A stretch of DNA of 57,214 nucleotides from the NCBI GenBank assembly GCA_025356395.1, contig JANXTA010000130.1, forward strand, positions 1 to 57,214. The letters run 5' to 3'. The notes below the pieces were generated by a model. It was not told the DNA's origin, made no database searches, and saw nothing but the letters and a program-made list of their open reading frames with translations. Of this stretch, positions 35,268 to 43,310 are shown in pieces; position 1 is the first letter of the stretch; each line of letters opens with the position of its first letter. The translations under genes were made by a program, and so were the position numbers. The DNA comes from Betaproteobacteria bacterium (lineage in GTDB: Bacteria; Pseudomonadota; Gammaproteobacteria; Burkholderiales; Burkholderiaceae_D).

Positions 35268-35821
35268 GCATTTCTCCGTAGGTCGAGTCGCTAGACAGTG
35301 CGGACAATCCGCGACTGCGTGATTCGAAGATCAATTCAACGCCGCAATCCGAAGATGGTTGACGGACGTCGAAACCGATCGCGTGGGCTACGCGATCGGC
35401 GGGACGGAGGTTCGGTTGGGGCGCAGCTTCCGGATATAGGAATGCGACTGATCGAACCCTGTCACTTTTGTCTTTTGAGCAAGTTGTGGGCGGCGATGGC
35501 GTCGCTGCGGCCCCGTCGTGGAGGCCGCACCTCGACCACCTCGGCGAGCTGTCGGCCGCGGAGCGACGCCGGATGGTGGCGATGCGCGGTGGGTCGAGCC
35601 GAGGTTTCGCCGGTCGATGATCCTGGGCGGCCCCGGAAGGTCGACGCGCCGCATCGATCCCCCTGTTCGGAATCCTCATGTATCCCAAGCCGGTCGGCAG
35701 TCGACGACCCGTCGTCGACCCGTCGATTCTTCAGGCTGTGCGGATGCCTATCGGCGTCGGCCATGTGCTCGTCGTGGAGTCGCCTGCGCCGGTCGTACGA
35801 CACAGCGAAATCAGTGACGGC
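35268..35821. other. 554-bp spacer without a convincing gene
   Basis: All frames here have Arg/Ser/Pro-rich composition typical of non-coding GC-rich DNA. A short tandem motif, GTCGACGACCCGTCGTCGAC-like, lies around 35696-35730. One small frame (35677 onward, MYPKPVGSRRPV and VGHVLVVESPAPV) is open, but I see no ribosome site and no homology that I recognise. It separates the small secreted proteins from the CPBP/bacteriocin-like group. Confidence 0.4.
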
Positions 35822-36404
35822 TCATGACGTCGCGACGATGGTGCGCTTCGCCATCCGCGACCGTATCAACGCCGGCAGCAACGGCATCGCGATGTGGATC
35901 AGCATCAGCCACCAGAGGCTGAGTGTCGCCGCATAGGTGATCGTGAGGAGAAAGGCCGCGACCACGCTGGCGATCCGCTGCGGGCCACTGTCGTAGTTGT
36001 GCGCCAGTCCGTGGGCGAGTGCGGCGACCACGATCGCGCCGATCGTGCCGATCAGCGGCGTAAGGATGCCGAACAGGAATGCGCGATAGAGCAATTCCCA
36101 GCCGCCACCGAGCAAGGCTACGCATACAGGGAACGCGGGCCAGTCGCGCGCCTCGCGCGAAAGGAGCCCGACCGCATCGAACTTCGCCTTCATCGCCGCT
36201 TGCTTCTCGATCGTCGGCCGCCAGCACGGACAGCAGGGCGGCCATGCGCGAAATGTCGTTTGCATAGCGAGGCCTTGTCGCGACTCGTGGCGGTGCGGAG
36301 GATCGACCGCCTTTCCAGGCGCGCCGCGCTGGCAGATAAATGACGATCCACGCGAGTAGGGCGACGCCAGGCAGGGACAGCGTGGCGATGGAAGTGGGCA
36401 GCAC
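35822..36404 (-). pseudogene. CPBP (Abi-type) intramembrane protease-like protein, one frameshift
   Basis: N-terminal TM segment (MLPTSIATLSLPGVALLAWI) and a linker, then after a one-base shift near 36205 AKFDAVGLLSREARDWPAF. The CPBP core follows: GGGWELLYRAFLFGILTPLIG, VVAALAHGLAHNYDSG and LWWLMLIHIAMPLLPALI. The usual EExxxR motif reads WELLYR, with the first Glu replaced by Trp while the second Glu, the Arg and both His positions survive. CPBP/Abi proteins mature peptides or give bacteriocin immunity. It is divergent from the two glycine-zipper peptides across 259 bp, hence a possible partner. One indel only, so an artefact is possible. Confidence 0.65.
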
Positions 36405-36663
36405 GATGGTCCTCGAACGATGGAGCCTGACGAAGGCGTTGGATCTTGGTCGTGACCCCGAAAGCGATCGAAGCAGCTGCGTCTGCTTGCTGCGGGTTCA
36501 TCCATCCGGACGATTGCCTTGTCGGGATCGGTGCCCCGATCCTTCGACTTGCATTGCCTACTCCAGCCGATCGATGCGAAGGCAGCGTTTGCGTTCTATC
36601 TTGAGGTCGCTGCATCGGAGACGGTGCGCGATACGGCTCTCATCACATTTCGAAAGGCGGCAC

Positions 36664-36879
36664 ATGCATACGTTGAATCTGCGGGACATTGAGGGTATGG
36701 CCGGTCGCGGCCCGCTGGGCAACCTCATCGGCGGGGTGATCGGCGGCGTGATTACCGGCGTCGCCGTCATGGCGGCCATGGCGGCCACTGGAGGCGCGGC
36801 CGCGGCGGGCATCGGCGCGGTGGGTGCCGGCATGCGCATCGGGGCCTATATCGGTAGCGGTATCGAAGACTGTCTGTGA
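36664..36879 (+). CDS. bacteriocin-like glycine-zipper peptide 1
   Basis: The 71-residue peptide starts MHTLNLRDIEGMAGRG, similar to the short double-glycine-type leaders of class II bacteriocins and microcins (cleavage probably after AG, residues 13-14). It continues as an uninterrupted Gly/Ala-rich hydrophobic core LGNLIGGVIGGVITGVAVMA with several GxxxG motifs, and ends GSGIEDCL. AAGG lies about 8 bases before the ATG. It aligns over its whole length with the next gene, 12 bp downstream. I infer a two-peptide pore-forming bacteriocin or a membrane-active toxin. No C39 peptidase/ABC exporter is visible in the window. Confidence 0.6.
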   Translation: MHTLNLRDIEGMAGRGPLGNLIGGVIGGVITGVAVMAAMAATGGAAAAGIGAVGAGMRIGAYIGSGIEDCL

Positions 36880-36891
36880 CCGGAGCCAAGC

Positions 36892-37110
36892 ATGAAGACA
36901 TTGACGATCGTAGAAGTGGATGAAGTAGCAGGTAGCGGCGCACTCGGTGCGCTTGCCGGAGCTTGGGTCGGAGGTGTGATCGGGGCGGCTGCCGCGATGA
37001 TCGCAGCTGGTGCGACCGGGGGACTCGCACTGCCGGCAGGCTATGCGGCAGTTTCAGCGGGCGCCTTGCTCGGAGCAGGTTTCGGTAGCGCGCTGCAGGA
37101 CATTCTGTAA
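36892..37110 (+). CDS. bacteriocin-like glycine-zipper peptide 2
   Basis: The 72-residue paralogue of peptide 1 has the leader MKTLTIVEVDEVAGSG, a core LGALAGAWVGGVIGAAAAMI followed by AGATGGLALPAG, and a tail GSALQDIL. Identical positions with peptide 1 include xTLxxxxxDxxxAGxG, LGxLxG, GGVI, ATGG and GS-x-x-x-D-x-L. Two similar but distinct hydrophobic peptides encoded side by side is the pattern of class IIb (two-component) bacteriocins. GGAG lies about 8 bases before the ATG. It is followed by the 3-TM mini-protein gene after 10 bp, one apparent operon. Confidence 0.6.
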   Translation: MKTLTIVEVDEVAGSGALGALAGAWVGGVIGAAAAMIAAGATGGLALPAGYAAVSAGALLGAGFGSALQDIL

Positions 37111-37120
37111 GCGGCGCCCG

Positions 37121-37372
37121 ATGAACGGCACGACGCTTGCGATGCGACGGATCCAATGGACGGTCCTGACGTTCCTCAACGTCGCGAGCGGATTGCTCTA
37201 TTCCTCGACACCCCAGTGGCAGGGCTATTGGTTCATCACGCTCAGCACCTCGATCGCGCTGGTCCCGATACTCTACCGGGACCAGGCGGCCCGGGGCCTC
37301 AAGGCGTCCGTGGCCATGCTTCTTGCGACGCTGGTCGCACTCCTGGGTCTGGCGCAGATCTTCTTCGGATGA
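37121..37372 (+). CDS. small 3-TM membrane protein, candidate immunity protein
   Basis: The 83-residue protein has three hydrophobic segments (about 12-27 VLTFLNVASGLLYS, 34-51 GYWFITLSTSIALVPILY and 62-82 ASVAMLLATLVALLGLAQIF) separated by short charged loops. It lies 10 bp after bacteriocin-like peptide 2. Size, topology and position match immunity proteins of class II bacteriocins, which protect the producer by occupying the membrane target. I recognise no family and no catalytic motif, so the call rests on context. Confidence 0.5.
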   Translation: MNGTTLAMRRIQWTVLTFLNVASGLLYSSTPQWQGYWFITLSTSIALVPILYRDQAARGLKASVAMLLATLVALLGLAQIFFG

Positions 37373-37531
37373 GCAACGCTCGCATGCGGTACCTCACTTC
37401 ATGCTCGACGAAGTAAAGTCAGGAGCGACTTCCGAATCGTGTGTGAAACATCGACGGCATTCTCCGGCCAGGCATCAAAAGCAGCATCAGATGATGCTGG
37501 GGCCGATGTCCATCACGACCCGGGATGCCAC

Positions 37532-37834
37532 ATGCGCACGACGCTGCCCATTGACGACGATCTTTTGTATCGAGCCGCGAAGCTGGTCGGTCCGATCCAA
37601 TGTTCCGCCCTCATTCGCGAAGCCCTGGTCGCTCTGATCGAGCGCGAAAGTGCGCGTCGACTCGTACGACTGGGCGGCGCCGAGCCGGGGGTTGAAATTG
37701 CCGCCGAGACGGCGCCCGAGTCGTTGAGATGGTTCTCGTCGACACGTCGGTCGGGGTCGAACACTTCCGCCACGGCGATGCGACGCTGGCGGATCTGCTC
37801 GCGCGCGGGCGCTCGGCGGTCCATCCTTTCGTGA
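37532..37834 (+). CDS. vapB: VapB-type antitoxin with a probable C-terminal frameshift
   Basis: The N-terminus MRTTLPIDDDLLYRAAKLVG and IREALVALIERESARRLVRLGG match the VapB/DUF2191 antitoxin family. In the family the chain stops soon after an AAPRRRP-type tail. Here that tail exists in another frame (PRRRPSR, then TGA at about 37726) immediately before the vapC ATG. The present frame misses it near 37700 and runs on into vapC in the wrong frame to 37834. Either a one-base indel has extended the antitoxin or a base is missing in the sequence. Neutralising ability of the long form is uncertain. Confidence 0.7.
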   Translation: MRTTLPIDDDLLYRAAKLVGPIQCSALIREALVALIERESARRLVRLGGAEPGVEIAAETAPESLRWFSSTRRSGSNTSATAMRRWRICSRAGARRSILS

Positions 37835-38100
37835 TGGGCGAGATCGCGTGCGGAAGCCTGTCGCATCGCACCGAGATCCTGGAGCCGCTGAAGCAGCCCC
37901 CTTCCGTCATCATCGCGAAAGACGATGAGGTGCTGGTCTTCATCGACCACCACGCGCTTTTCGGGAAGGGCATCGGGTATGTCGATGCGCATCTTCTGGC
38001 GTCGGCGGCGTTGTCGCACCAGGAATCGATCTGGACCCTGGACAAGCGCTGGCGGGCCAGTGCGGACAGCTTGAAGTTGACCGCCGGGCGGGCGCATTGA
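37729..38100 (+). CDS. vapC: VapC-type PIN-domain toxin
   Basis: The 123-residue PIN-domain RNase begins MVLVDTSVGVEHFR (catalytic Asp5), with VMGEIACGSL (acidic residue) and GIGYVDAHLLASAAL (acidic), followed by IWTLDKRWRA with the last aspartate. This resembles plasmid/chromosomal VapC of the VapB/DUF2191 type. The active-site set is intact, so the toxin may be active even if its antitoxin reading frame is altered. Gly in place of Trp in TSVGVEHF is a small deviation. It directly follows vapB. Confidence 0.88.
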   Translation: MVLVDTSVGVEHFRHGDATLADLLARGRSAVHPFVMGEIACGSLSHRTEILEPLKQPPSVIIAKDDEVLVFIDHHALFGKGIGYVDAHLLASAALSHQESIWTLDKRWRASADSLKLTAGRAH

Positions 38101-38173
38101 GCGGCGACGGCCGGTTGGTTCATCGTTCCGTCTCCATCCCCTACGGCGAAGCGCATGCCGCGATCGCTGCGGA

Positions 38174-39484
38174 CTACTTCCTGGCAGTCCTCGCCGCCGG
38201 GGTGACGTAGCCATCGGTCAGGGTCCCGAGGAACGCGACGATGTCGTCGATATCGCGCGCGGTCAGGCGCGGACGACCGTCGGCTTTCGGCTTGAACGGG
38301 ACGTCGCTGTTGACGTTCTTCCAGTAGCGCTCCGGCAGGTCGTCGTACTTGCGCGACGCACCTCGGCCATACCATTTTTGCGGCGTGAGATCGCGGGTCG
38401 CATAGAAGTCCACCACGTCGCGCAGCGCGTGCAGCGAACCGTTGTGGAAGAAGCTCTGGCGCAACGCCACATTGCGCAACGAGGGCGTGCGAAACAGCCC
38501 GCAGTACTCAAGGCGGTCGCTCAGGTCCGTCCGCAGCGGCCCGCACACTCCGAGGTCGTGGAAGTCCGGGTCCCGATTGGCGGGCAGGTCGCGGTTGCGC
38601 GGCACGGCCAGCGCCACGTGCCCGAAGTCGGTGAAGATCGGGTAGTGGTTTTGCGGGCTCTTGTGCGAACCCGGATGACAGCTCGCGCAGTTGCCCTTCT
38701 TCATGTCGTTGAAGGCCGTGAGTCCGCGCTGCTCGGCGGTGCTCAGCTCGATCTCGTCGCGCAGATAGGCGTCGTACTTGCTCGTGAACGGATGGAACTC
38801 GGCATTCGACTGTTCGAAGGTCTCGAGGGCGACCGTCATCCACGTCACGGCATCGTCCGGATCGGCCATGACGTCCTCGCCCGGCGCACTGACGGCCTTG
38901 CGGAACGCGTCGACATAGTCGGTGCGCGCGAGGCGCGACACCACTTCCTCCCGGCTCGTGTTGGCCATCTCGTTCGGATCGAGCAGCGGCATCAACGCCT
39001 GGTCGTGACCGTTGTTCACGCGTCCGTCCCAGGTGCGGCCGCCGGTCGGGCCCTCGTCGTCCTTGCCGCCCGAGACCTCGGCTTCGTAGAAGTGCTCGGT
39101 GAACGCGATCGGCGAGTGCAGGTAGGTGAGCGACGGCGCGTTGCGGAAACCGTAGCGGTCCATCGCGGCACCGCCGGGCTGGACGACGCGCCGGTCCGGA
39201 GGGCCGTAGGCGTGCGCGGGATCGTGGCAGCTCGAACACGACTGTCGACCCGAAGCCGACAGTCGCGGGTCGAAGAACATCTGGCGGCCGAGCGCCGACA
39301 GTTCGGCCACGGTGGGACGATCGCCGTACACCATCGGGAAGTGCGTGTCGGTCCCCACGGCTTCGGGAGCCTCGTTCGAGCAGGCGAGCACGACGGCATC
39401 GAGCAGGATCGCGGCGACGATCGCCGTGGCGCCGGTCCGGGCCGTCGCCTTGACGATCCGTCGAATTCCACGACCCGCCGTCAT
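38174..39484 (-). CDS. diheme cytochrome c peroxidase / MauG family protein
   Basis: The 436-residue protein has an N-terminal membrane or lipoprotein segment (AIVAAILLDAVVLAC). Two heme-c motifs follow, CSSCH (83-87) and CASCH (266-270), with the family surroundings LGRQMFFDPRLSASGRQSC and FRTPSLRNVALRQSFFHNGS. It is a periplasmic enzyme that uses heme iron to reduce hydrogen peroxide or modify a partner. I chose ATG 39484 because the longer upstream frame is arginine-rich and unlike the family. It starts 17 bp after the PEP-CTERM gene stop and is co-directional, so likely an operon with PEP-CTERM and metallophosphoesterase. Confidence 0.9.
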   Translation of the reverse strand: MTAGRGIRRIVKATARTGATAIVAAILLDAVVLACSNEAPEAVGTDTHFPMVYGDRPTVAELSALGRQMFFDPRLSASGRQSCSSCHDPAHAYGPPDRRVVQPGGAAMDRYGFRNAPSLTYLHSPIAFTEHFYEAEVSGGKDDEGPTGGRTWDGRVNNGHDQALMPLLDPNEMANTSREEVVSRLARTDYVDAFRKAVSAPGEDVMADPDDAVTWMTVALETFEQSNAEFHPFTSKYDAYLRDEIELSTAEQRGLTAFNDMKKGNCASCHPGSHKSPQNHYPIFTDFGHVALAVPRNRDLPANRDPDFHDLGVCGPLRTDLSDRLEYCGLFRTPSLRNVALRQSFFHNGSLHALRDVVDFYATRDLTPQKWYGRGASRKYDDLPERYWKNVNSDVPFKPKADGRPRLTARDIDDIVAFLGTLTDGYVTPAARTARK

Positions 39485-39500
39485 GCCGAGCCTGCGGCGT

Positions 39501-40121
39501 TCAGCGGGGACGTCGACGCCGCCGTGCCGCCGCCGACACCAGCGCGAGACCGGTGAACACGAGCGCCACGGTCGACGGTTCCGGAACTGCACGCGCATCG
39601 AGTTGCAGGCCGAACGACAGCGGCGAGGACGTCGCGACGTAAGCGCCGCCGGCGTCGAAGGCGGTGCGCGTCAGCGGGTTCGGCGCGCCCACGTCGAGCA
39701 ACGCGCCGGCGATGCTCGACGAGCCGAGCGTGTCGCCGAAGCCGACTTCGAACGCCACCCAGTAGGTGCCCGCGCCGACCAGCCATCCGGCCAGGCCGCC
39801 GGCGCCGTTCCAGCCGTTGGCGCCGAAGATCGCCGTCGTCGAGTACAGCGCGGAGCCGGGGACGCGACCGTTGGCGTTGTCGTAGAGCGCGACCGTGAAG
39901 GTCTCGCCCGCGGCGCCGCCGAGGACGTGCGCGTAGGCAGCCTGGATCAGCGTACCGGTCGTGAACGACACCTGGCCGGCGTAGTAGTCGTTCGCGTCCA
40001 GGGCCAGCGCCCCGATCTGCTGACCGTTAGGGGTGCCGGTATCGATCGTGTGCGCGCCGGCCGAAGTCAACGGGCACGAGAGCGATACGACCGTGAGAAG
40101 CGTGGCGAACAGGGTCTTCAT
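39501..40121 (-). CDS. PEP-CTERM sorting-signal protein
   Basis: The 206-residue protein has a Sec signal (MKTLFATLLTVVSLSCPLTSA). A beta-sandwich-like body follows, with repeated Gly/Thr-rich strands (GETFTVALYDNANGRVPGS, GTYWVAFEVGFGDTLGSS). The C-terminal anchor VPEPSTVALVFTGLALVSAA is followed by RRRRRP. Classical PEP-CTERM organisation: exported, held in the membrane and cut by exosortase. Choice-of-anchor type proteins are linked to extracellular polysaccharide. It lies between metallophosphoesterase and diheme peroxidase genes with gaps of 13 and 16 bp, an apparent three-gene unit. Confidence 0.9.
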   Translation of the reverse strand: MKTLFATLLTVVSLSCPLTSAGAHTIDTGTPNGQQIGALALDANDYYAGQVSFTTGTLIQAAYAHVLGGAAGETFTVALYDNANGRVPGSALYSTTAIFGANGWNGAGGLAGWLVGAGTYWVAFEVGFGDTLGSSSIAGALLDVGAPNPLTRTAFDAGGAYVATSSPLSFGLQLDARAVPEPSTVALVFTGLALVSAAARRRRRPR

Positions 40122-40134
40122 GCGTAGCTCCGCT

Positions 40135-41358
40135 TCAGGGAAGGTTGATCTGCTGCAGCAGCGATGTCGGCCCGAACCCCGAGTCGAAGCCGTAGCCGAG
40201 GATGTCGACGCCGCCGTCGGCATGCAGTCGCACCGTGGCCCAGGCGTAGTCACGGTCGGTGCCCGGGTTGATCGTCACGTCGGTGGCCTTCGCATCGAAC
40301 GGCGAACCGCCCGAGCCGACGATGACCTGGTAGGCGCCCCCGCGTGGTCGCGAGACGTTGAAGATGTGCTCGTGGCCGCAGAAGTAGGTCGCGCCGTAGG
40401 TCTCGATCACGTTCCAGAACGCATCGCGGTCCGCGATGGTTCCGGGTGCGGCATCGAGTCCGCCAGCGGGCGTCGCCGTGTTCGCGAGATAGGCGTAGGT
40501 GTAGGCCGCCTTGTGGCCGAAGACGAAGTGACGGCGGATGCCGCGCGCCTGGGCGCTCGCGAGGTCGGCGGCGAGCCAGCGCGTCGGGGCATGCGCGTCC
40601 TTGCCGACCGGGTCGGTGTTGATGACGACGAAGTGCGCGCCCTTGTGGTCGAAGCTGTAGGACAGCTTGCCCTGGTCGGTCGTCAGGCCGTCGGGACTCG
40701 TGCCCGCAGCCGGTCCGTAGGCGATGTTCTGCGGGGCGGTCCCGAACAGGCCGCTGAAGCGCGAGGTGTCGACGACGAGGTCGCCCATGTTCGCGACGAA
40801 CGCGTTCTCGTTTTCGACCTTCGCGGTCTTGCCGCAGGCCTTGCACTCGGTCTCGTGGTTGCCGGCGACCGGGAACACGTAGGTGCCGGTCTCCATCACC
40901 GTCGAGACGATGCCGCGCCAGTAGGCGTACTGCTGATAGAAGCGCAGCAGGTCGCTGCCGACGATGTCCGCGACCGAGGTCGGTGCGATCGGTCCGGTGA
41001 TCGCGGTCTGCGTGGGGTTCGTCGTGTAGCCGAAGCCGGCCCATCCGTAGCCGTGGACCATGTCGCCGTTGAAGAACAGCAGGCTCGACTTCTGGGTCTG
41101 GACGGTGCGCAGGATGCGCGTGAAGGCCTTGGTGTTCTGCAGCCAGATCGCGTCCTGGCCGGACAGCGTGGGGCCGACGCTGGCCTTGTCGAAGTTGATC
41201 GGATCCTGGCGTGAATCACCGACTGTCGAGAAGGTCAGGACAACCGGTGCGGTGCTCTGCGCGGCCGCCGGCAGTGCTGCGGCGAGGCCGATCGATGCCG
41301 CTAGCAAGGTCGCATTGCACAGAGCAGCGCGACCGGATGGTCGGACGAAATGGAACAT
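40135..41358 (-). CDS. secreted calcineurin-like metallophosphoesterase
   Basis: The 407-residue protein has a Sec signal of about 34 residues (ending LPAAAQST). Metallophosphoesterase motifs in order: GDSR (D), FFNGDMVHG (GD), FPVAGNHETE (GNHE), FGHKAAY and YFCGHEHIF (GHxH). This predicts a two-metal periplasmic or extracellular phosphodiesterase or purple-acid-phosphatase-like enzyme. First gene of the unit with the PEP-CTERM and diheme peroxidase genes. ATG at 41358 with a GGGAG 5 bases upstream. Substrate unknown. A VVDTSRFSGLFGTAPQ segment lies in an inserted region. Confidence 0.9.
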   Translation of the reverse strand: MFHFVRPSGRAALCNATLLAASIGLAAALPAAAQSTAPVVLTFSTVGDSRQDPINFDKASVGPTLSGQDAIWLQNTKAFTRILRTVQTQKSSLLFFNGDMVHGYGWAGFGYTTNPTQTAITGPIAPTSVADIVGSDLLRFYQQYAYWRGIVSTVMETGTYVFPVAGNHETECKACGKTAKVENENAFVANMGDLVVDTSRFSGLFGTAPQNIAYGPAAGTSPDGLTTDQGKLSYSFDHKGAHFVVINTDPVGKDAHAPTRWLAADLASAQARGIRRHFVFGHKAAYTYAYLANTATPAGGLDAAPGTIADRDAFWNVIETYGATYFCGHEHIFNVSRPRGGAYQVIVGSGGSPFDAKATDVTINPGTDRDYAWATVRLHADGGVDILGYGFDSGFGPTSLLQQINLP

Positions 41359-41493
41359 GGAGACTCCCTGGGGCGACAGACGAACGGTCGCGCCGCCAGG
41401 CTCTACAGACCCTTGCGACGACGCGAACGCCGCAAGGTACGAGTCCAATGTGACGAAGGCGCGTCTGTTTGGGGACGAACGCCTCGTCGCCGA

Positions 41494-42429
41494 TCAGTTG
41501 ACCGCGGTCGGCAACGGCTGCTTCGCGAACCAGGCCGCGACGTTGTCGAGGACGAGCTGCCCCATCGCGGTCCGCGTCGCGTGCGATGCGCTGCCCACGT
41601 GCGGCTGCAAGACCACCTGGTCGAGCATCAGCAACGCCTCGGGCACGCGCGGCTCGTCGACGAAGACGTCGAGTCCCGCACCGCCGAGTCGCCCGTGGAC
41701 CAGCGCATCGACCAGCGCCGGCTCGTCGACCACGGACCCGCGGGCGATGTTGACGAACACGCCTTCGGGACCCAGCGTCTCGATCACCGCCTTGCTCACG
41801 ATGCCGCGTGTCGCATCGCCACCCGGGCATGCGGCGACGAGGATGTCGCAGGCTTTCGCCAGATCGACCGGGTCGGCGTGGTAAGCGTACCCGAGGTGCT
41901 TGTCGCGCGGCCCCTGGTAGGCGATGCGCAGGCCGAAGGCTTCCGCGCGCTGCGCGATCGCCTGTCCGATGCGGCCCATGCCGATGATGCCGAGCGTCTT
42001 GCCGCGCATGCTCTGCGTCAGCGGCAGCGCGCCTTTCAACCAGTCGCCCGACCGCACGAAGCGGTCACCGGCCGCGACCCTGCGTACGGTCGCGAGGATC
42101 AGCGCCAGCGCGAGATCGGCGACGTCTTCGGTCAGCACGTCGGGCGTGTTGGTGACCTTGATACCGAGCTCGGTCGCGGCGGCGACGTCGACCGCATCGA
42201 CGCCGACCGCGAAACACGCGATCACCTTGAGCTTCGGCAACGCGCGCATCTCGGCCGCCTTCATGCCGCGGCCGCCGGGCGTGACGACGGTATCGATACG
42301 GTCGGCGAGTTCGGCGAGCTTCGCGGCCTGGTCGGACGCCTGCCACAGGCAATGCACCAGGTAGTGCGCTTCGAGATGCTGCTGCGTGGCCGCGTAGATC
42401 GGCGCCATCAGGATCAGTTCGGACTTCAT
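41494..42429 (-). CDS. D-2-hydroxyacid dehydrogenase (glyoxylate/hydroxypyruvate-reductase-like)
   Basis: The 311-residue protein has the Rossmann fingerprint LGIIGMGRIGQAIAQRAEAFG (residues around 145). The catalytic arginine is in NIARGSVVDEPAL, the glutamate in VFVDEP and the histidine in LQPHVGSASHAT. These enzymes reduce glyoxylate, hydroxypyruvate or similar 2-oxo acids with NAD(P)H. It is the last gene of the leftward sugar-acid operon, starting inside the stop of the FAH gene (ATGA). In a pentonate route that releases glycolate or glyoxylate it would have a natural substrate. Complete, no lesions. Confidence 0.9.
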   Translation of the reverse strand: MKSELILMAPIYAATQQHLEAHYLVHCLWQASDQAAKLAELADRIDTVVTPGGRGMKAAEMRALPKLKVIACFAVGVDAVDVAAATELGIKVTNTPDVLTEDVADLALALILATVRRVAAGDRFVRSGDWLKGALPLTQSMRGKTLGIIGMGRIGQAIAQRAEAFGLRIAYQGPRDKHLGYAYHADPVDLAKACDILVAACPGGDATRGIVSKAVIETLGPEGVFVNIARGSVVDEPALVDALVHGRLGGAGLDVFVDEPRVPEALLMLDQVVLQPHVGSASHATRTAMGQLVLDNVAAWFAKQPLPTAVN

Positions 42430-43280
42430 GCTGACACCGTCCACGCGACGACGCGTTGCCGTTGCGTGCCTAGACGATCGATACCCAGCGTCATCACGTC
42501 ACCCGGCTTGAGGAAGCGCGGCGGCTTCATGGCCATGCCGACGCCGGGCGGCGTGCCGGTGGTGATGATGTCGCCGGGCATCAGCGTCACGAAGCGGCTG
42601 AGGTAGCTGACCAAGTGCGCGCAGCCGAAGATCATCGTCGCGGTGTTGCCGGTCTGGCAGCGCTCGCCATCGAGGTCGAGCCACAGCCTGAGTACCTGCG
42701 GGTCGCCGACCTCGTCGGCGGTGACCAGCCACGGGCCGACCGGCCCGAAGGTGTCGCAGCCCTTGCCGCGGTCCCACTGGCTGCCGCGCTCGAGCTGGAA
42801 GTGGCGCTCGGACACGTCGTTGACGAGCACATAGCCGGCGACGTGATCGAGGGCCTTCGCGTCGTCGACGTACTGGGCCTTCGTGCCGATCACGATGCCG
42901 AGCTCGACCTCCCAGTCGAGCTTGGTCGAGTCGCGCGGCTGGATCACGTCGTCGTCCGGACCGCAGAGGCAGCTGATCGCCTTCGTGAAGAGGATGGGCT
43001 CGGCGGGGATCGCCATGTTCGCCTCGGCCGCATGGTCGGAATAGTTGAGGCCGACGGCGAGGAACTTGCCGACGCGGGCGATCGGCGTGCCGAGGCGCGT
43101 CTTCGCATCGACGATCGGCAGCGACGCGACGTCGAGCTTGGCGAGCTTCGCGAGTGCTGCGGGTGCGAGCGCGTCGCCGTCGAGGTCGGCGATGACGCCG
43201 GACAGGTCGCGGATGTGGCCGTCGGCATCCAGCAGGCCGGGCTTTTCGTGGCCCATCGGGCCATGGCGCAGGAGTTTCAT
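42426..43280 (-). CDS. FAH-family hydrolase (2,4-diketo-3-deoxy-sugar-acid hydrolase type)
   Basis: The 284-residue fumarylacetoacetate-hydrolase-fold protein has VGLNYSDHAAEA, DDDVIQPRDSTKLDWEVELGIVIG (metal-binding Glu pair), VLVNDVSERHFQ (Asp) and GDIITTGTPPGVGMAMKP. Relatives of this size (LRA6 and fuconate-pathway enzymes) split 2,4-diketo-3-deoxy sugar acids into pyruvate plus a hydroxyacid such as lactate or glycolate. Its neighbours support that role: an SDR that could make the diketo acid and a dehydratase that makes the 3-deoxy acid. It overlaps the next gene by four bases. Annotation as ureidoglycolate lyase would be less likely here. Confidence 0.85.
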   Translation of the reverse strand: MKLLRHGPMGHEKPGLLDADGHIRDLSGVIADLDGDALAPAALAKLAKLDVASLPIVDAKTRLGTPIARVGKFLAVGLNYSDHAAEANMAIPAEPILFTKAISCLCGPDDDVIQPRDSTKLDWEVELGIVIGTKAQYVDDAKALDHVAGYVLVNDVSERHFQLERGSQWDRGKGCDTFGPVGPWLVTADEVGDPQVLRLWLDLDGERCQTGNTATMIFGCAHLVSYLSRFVTLMPGDIITTGTPPGVGMAMKPPRFLKPGDVMTLGIDRLGTQRQRVVAWTVSA

Positions 43281-43310
43281 GCGGATCTTTGCGTGAGAGG
43301 GGGAGTGGGT

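Noticed and set aside
35462-35803. 113-codon minus-strand frame in the 35.3-35.8 kb spacer
   Set aside because: Low-complexity Arg/Ser/Pro composition, no ribosome site and no similarity that I recognise.
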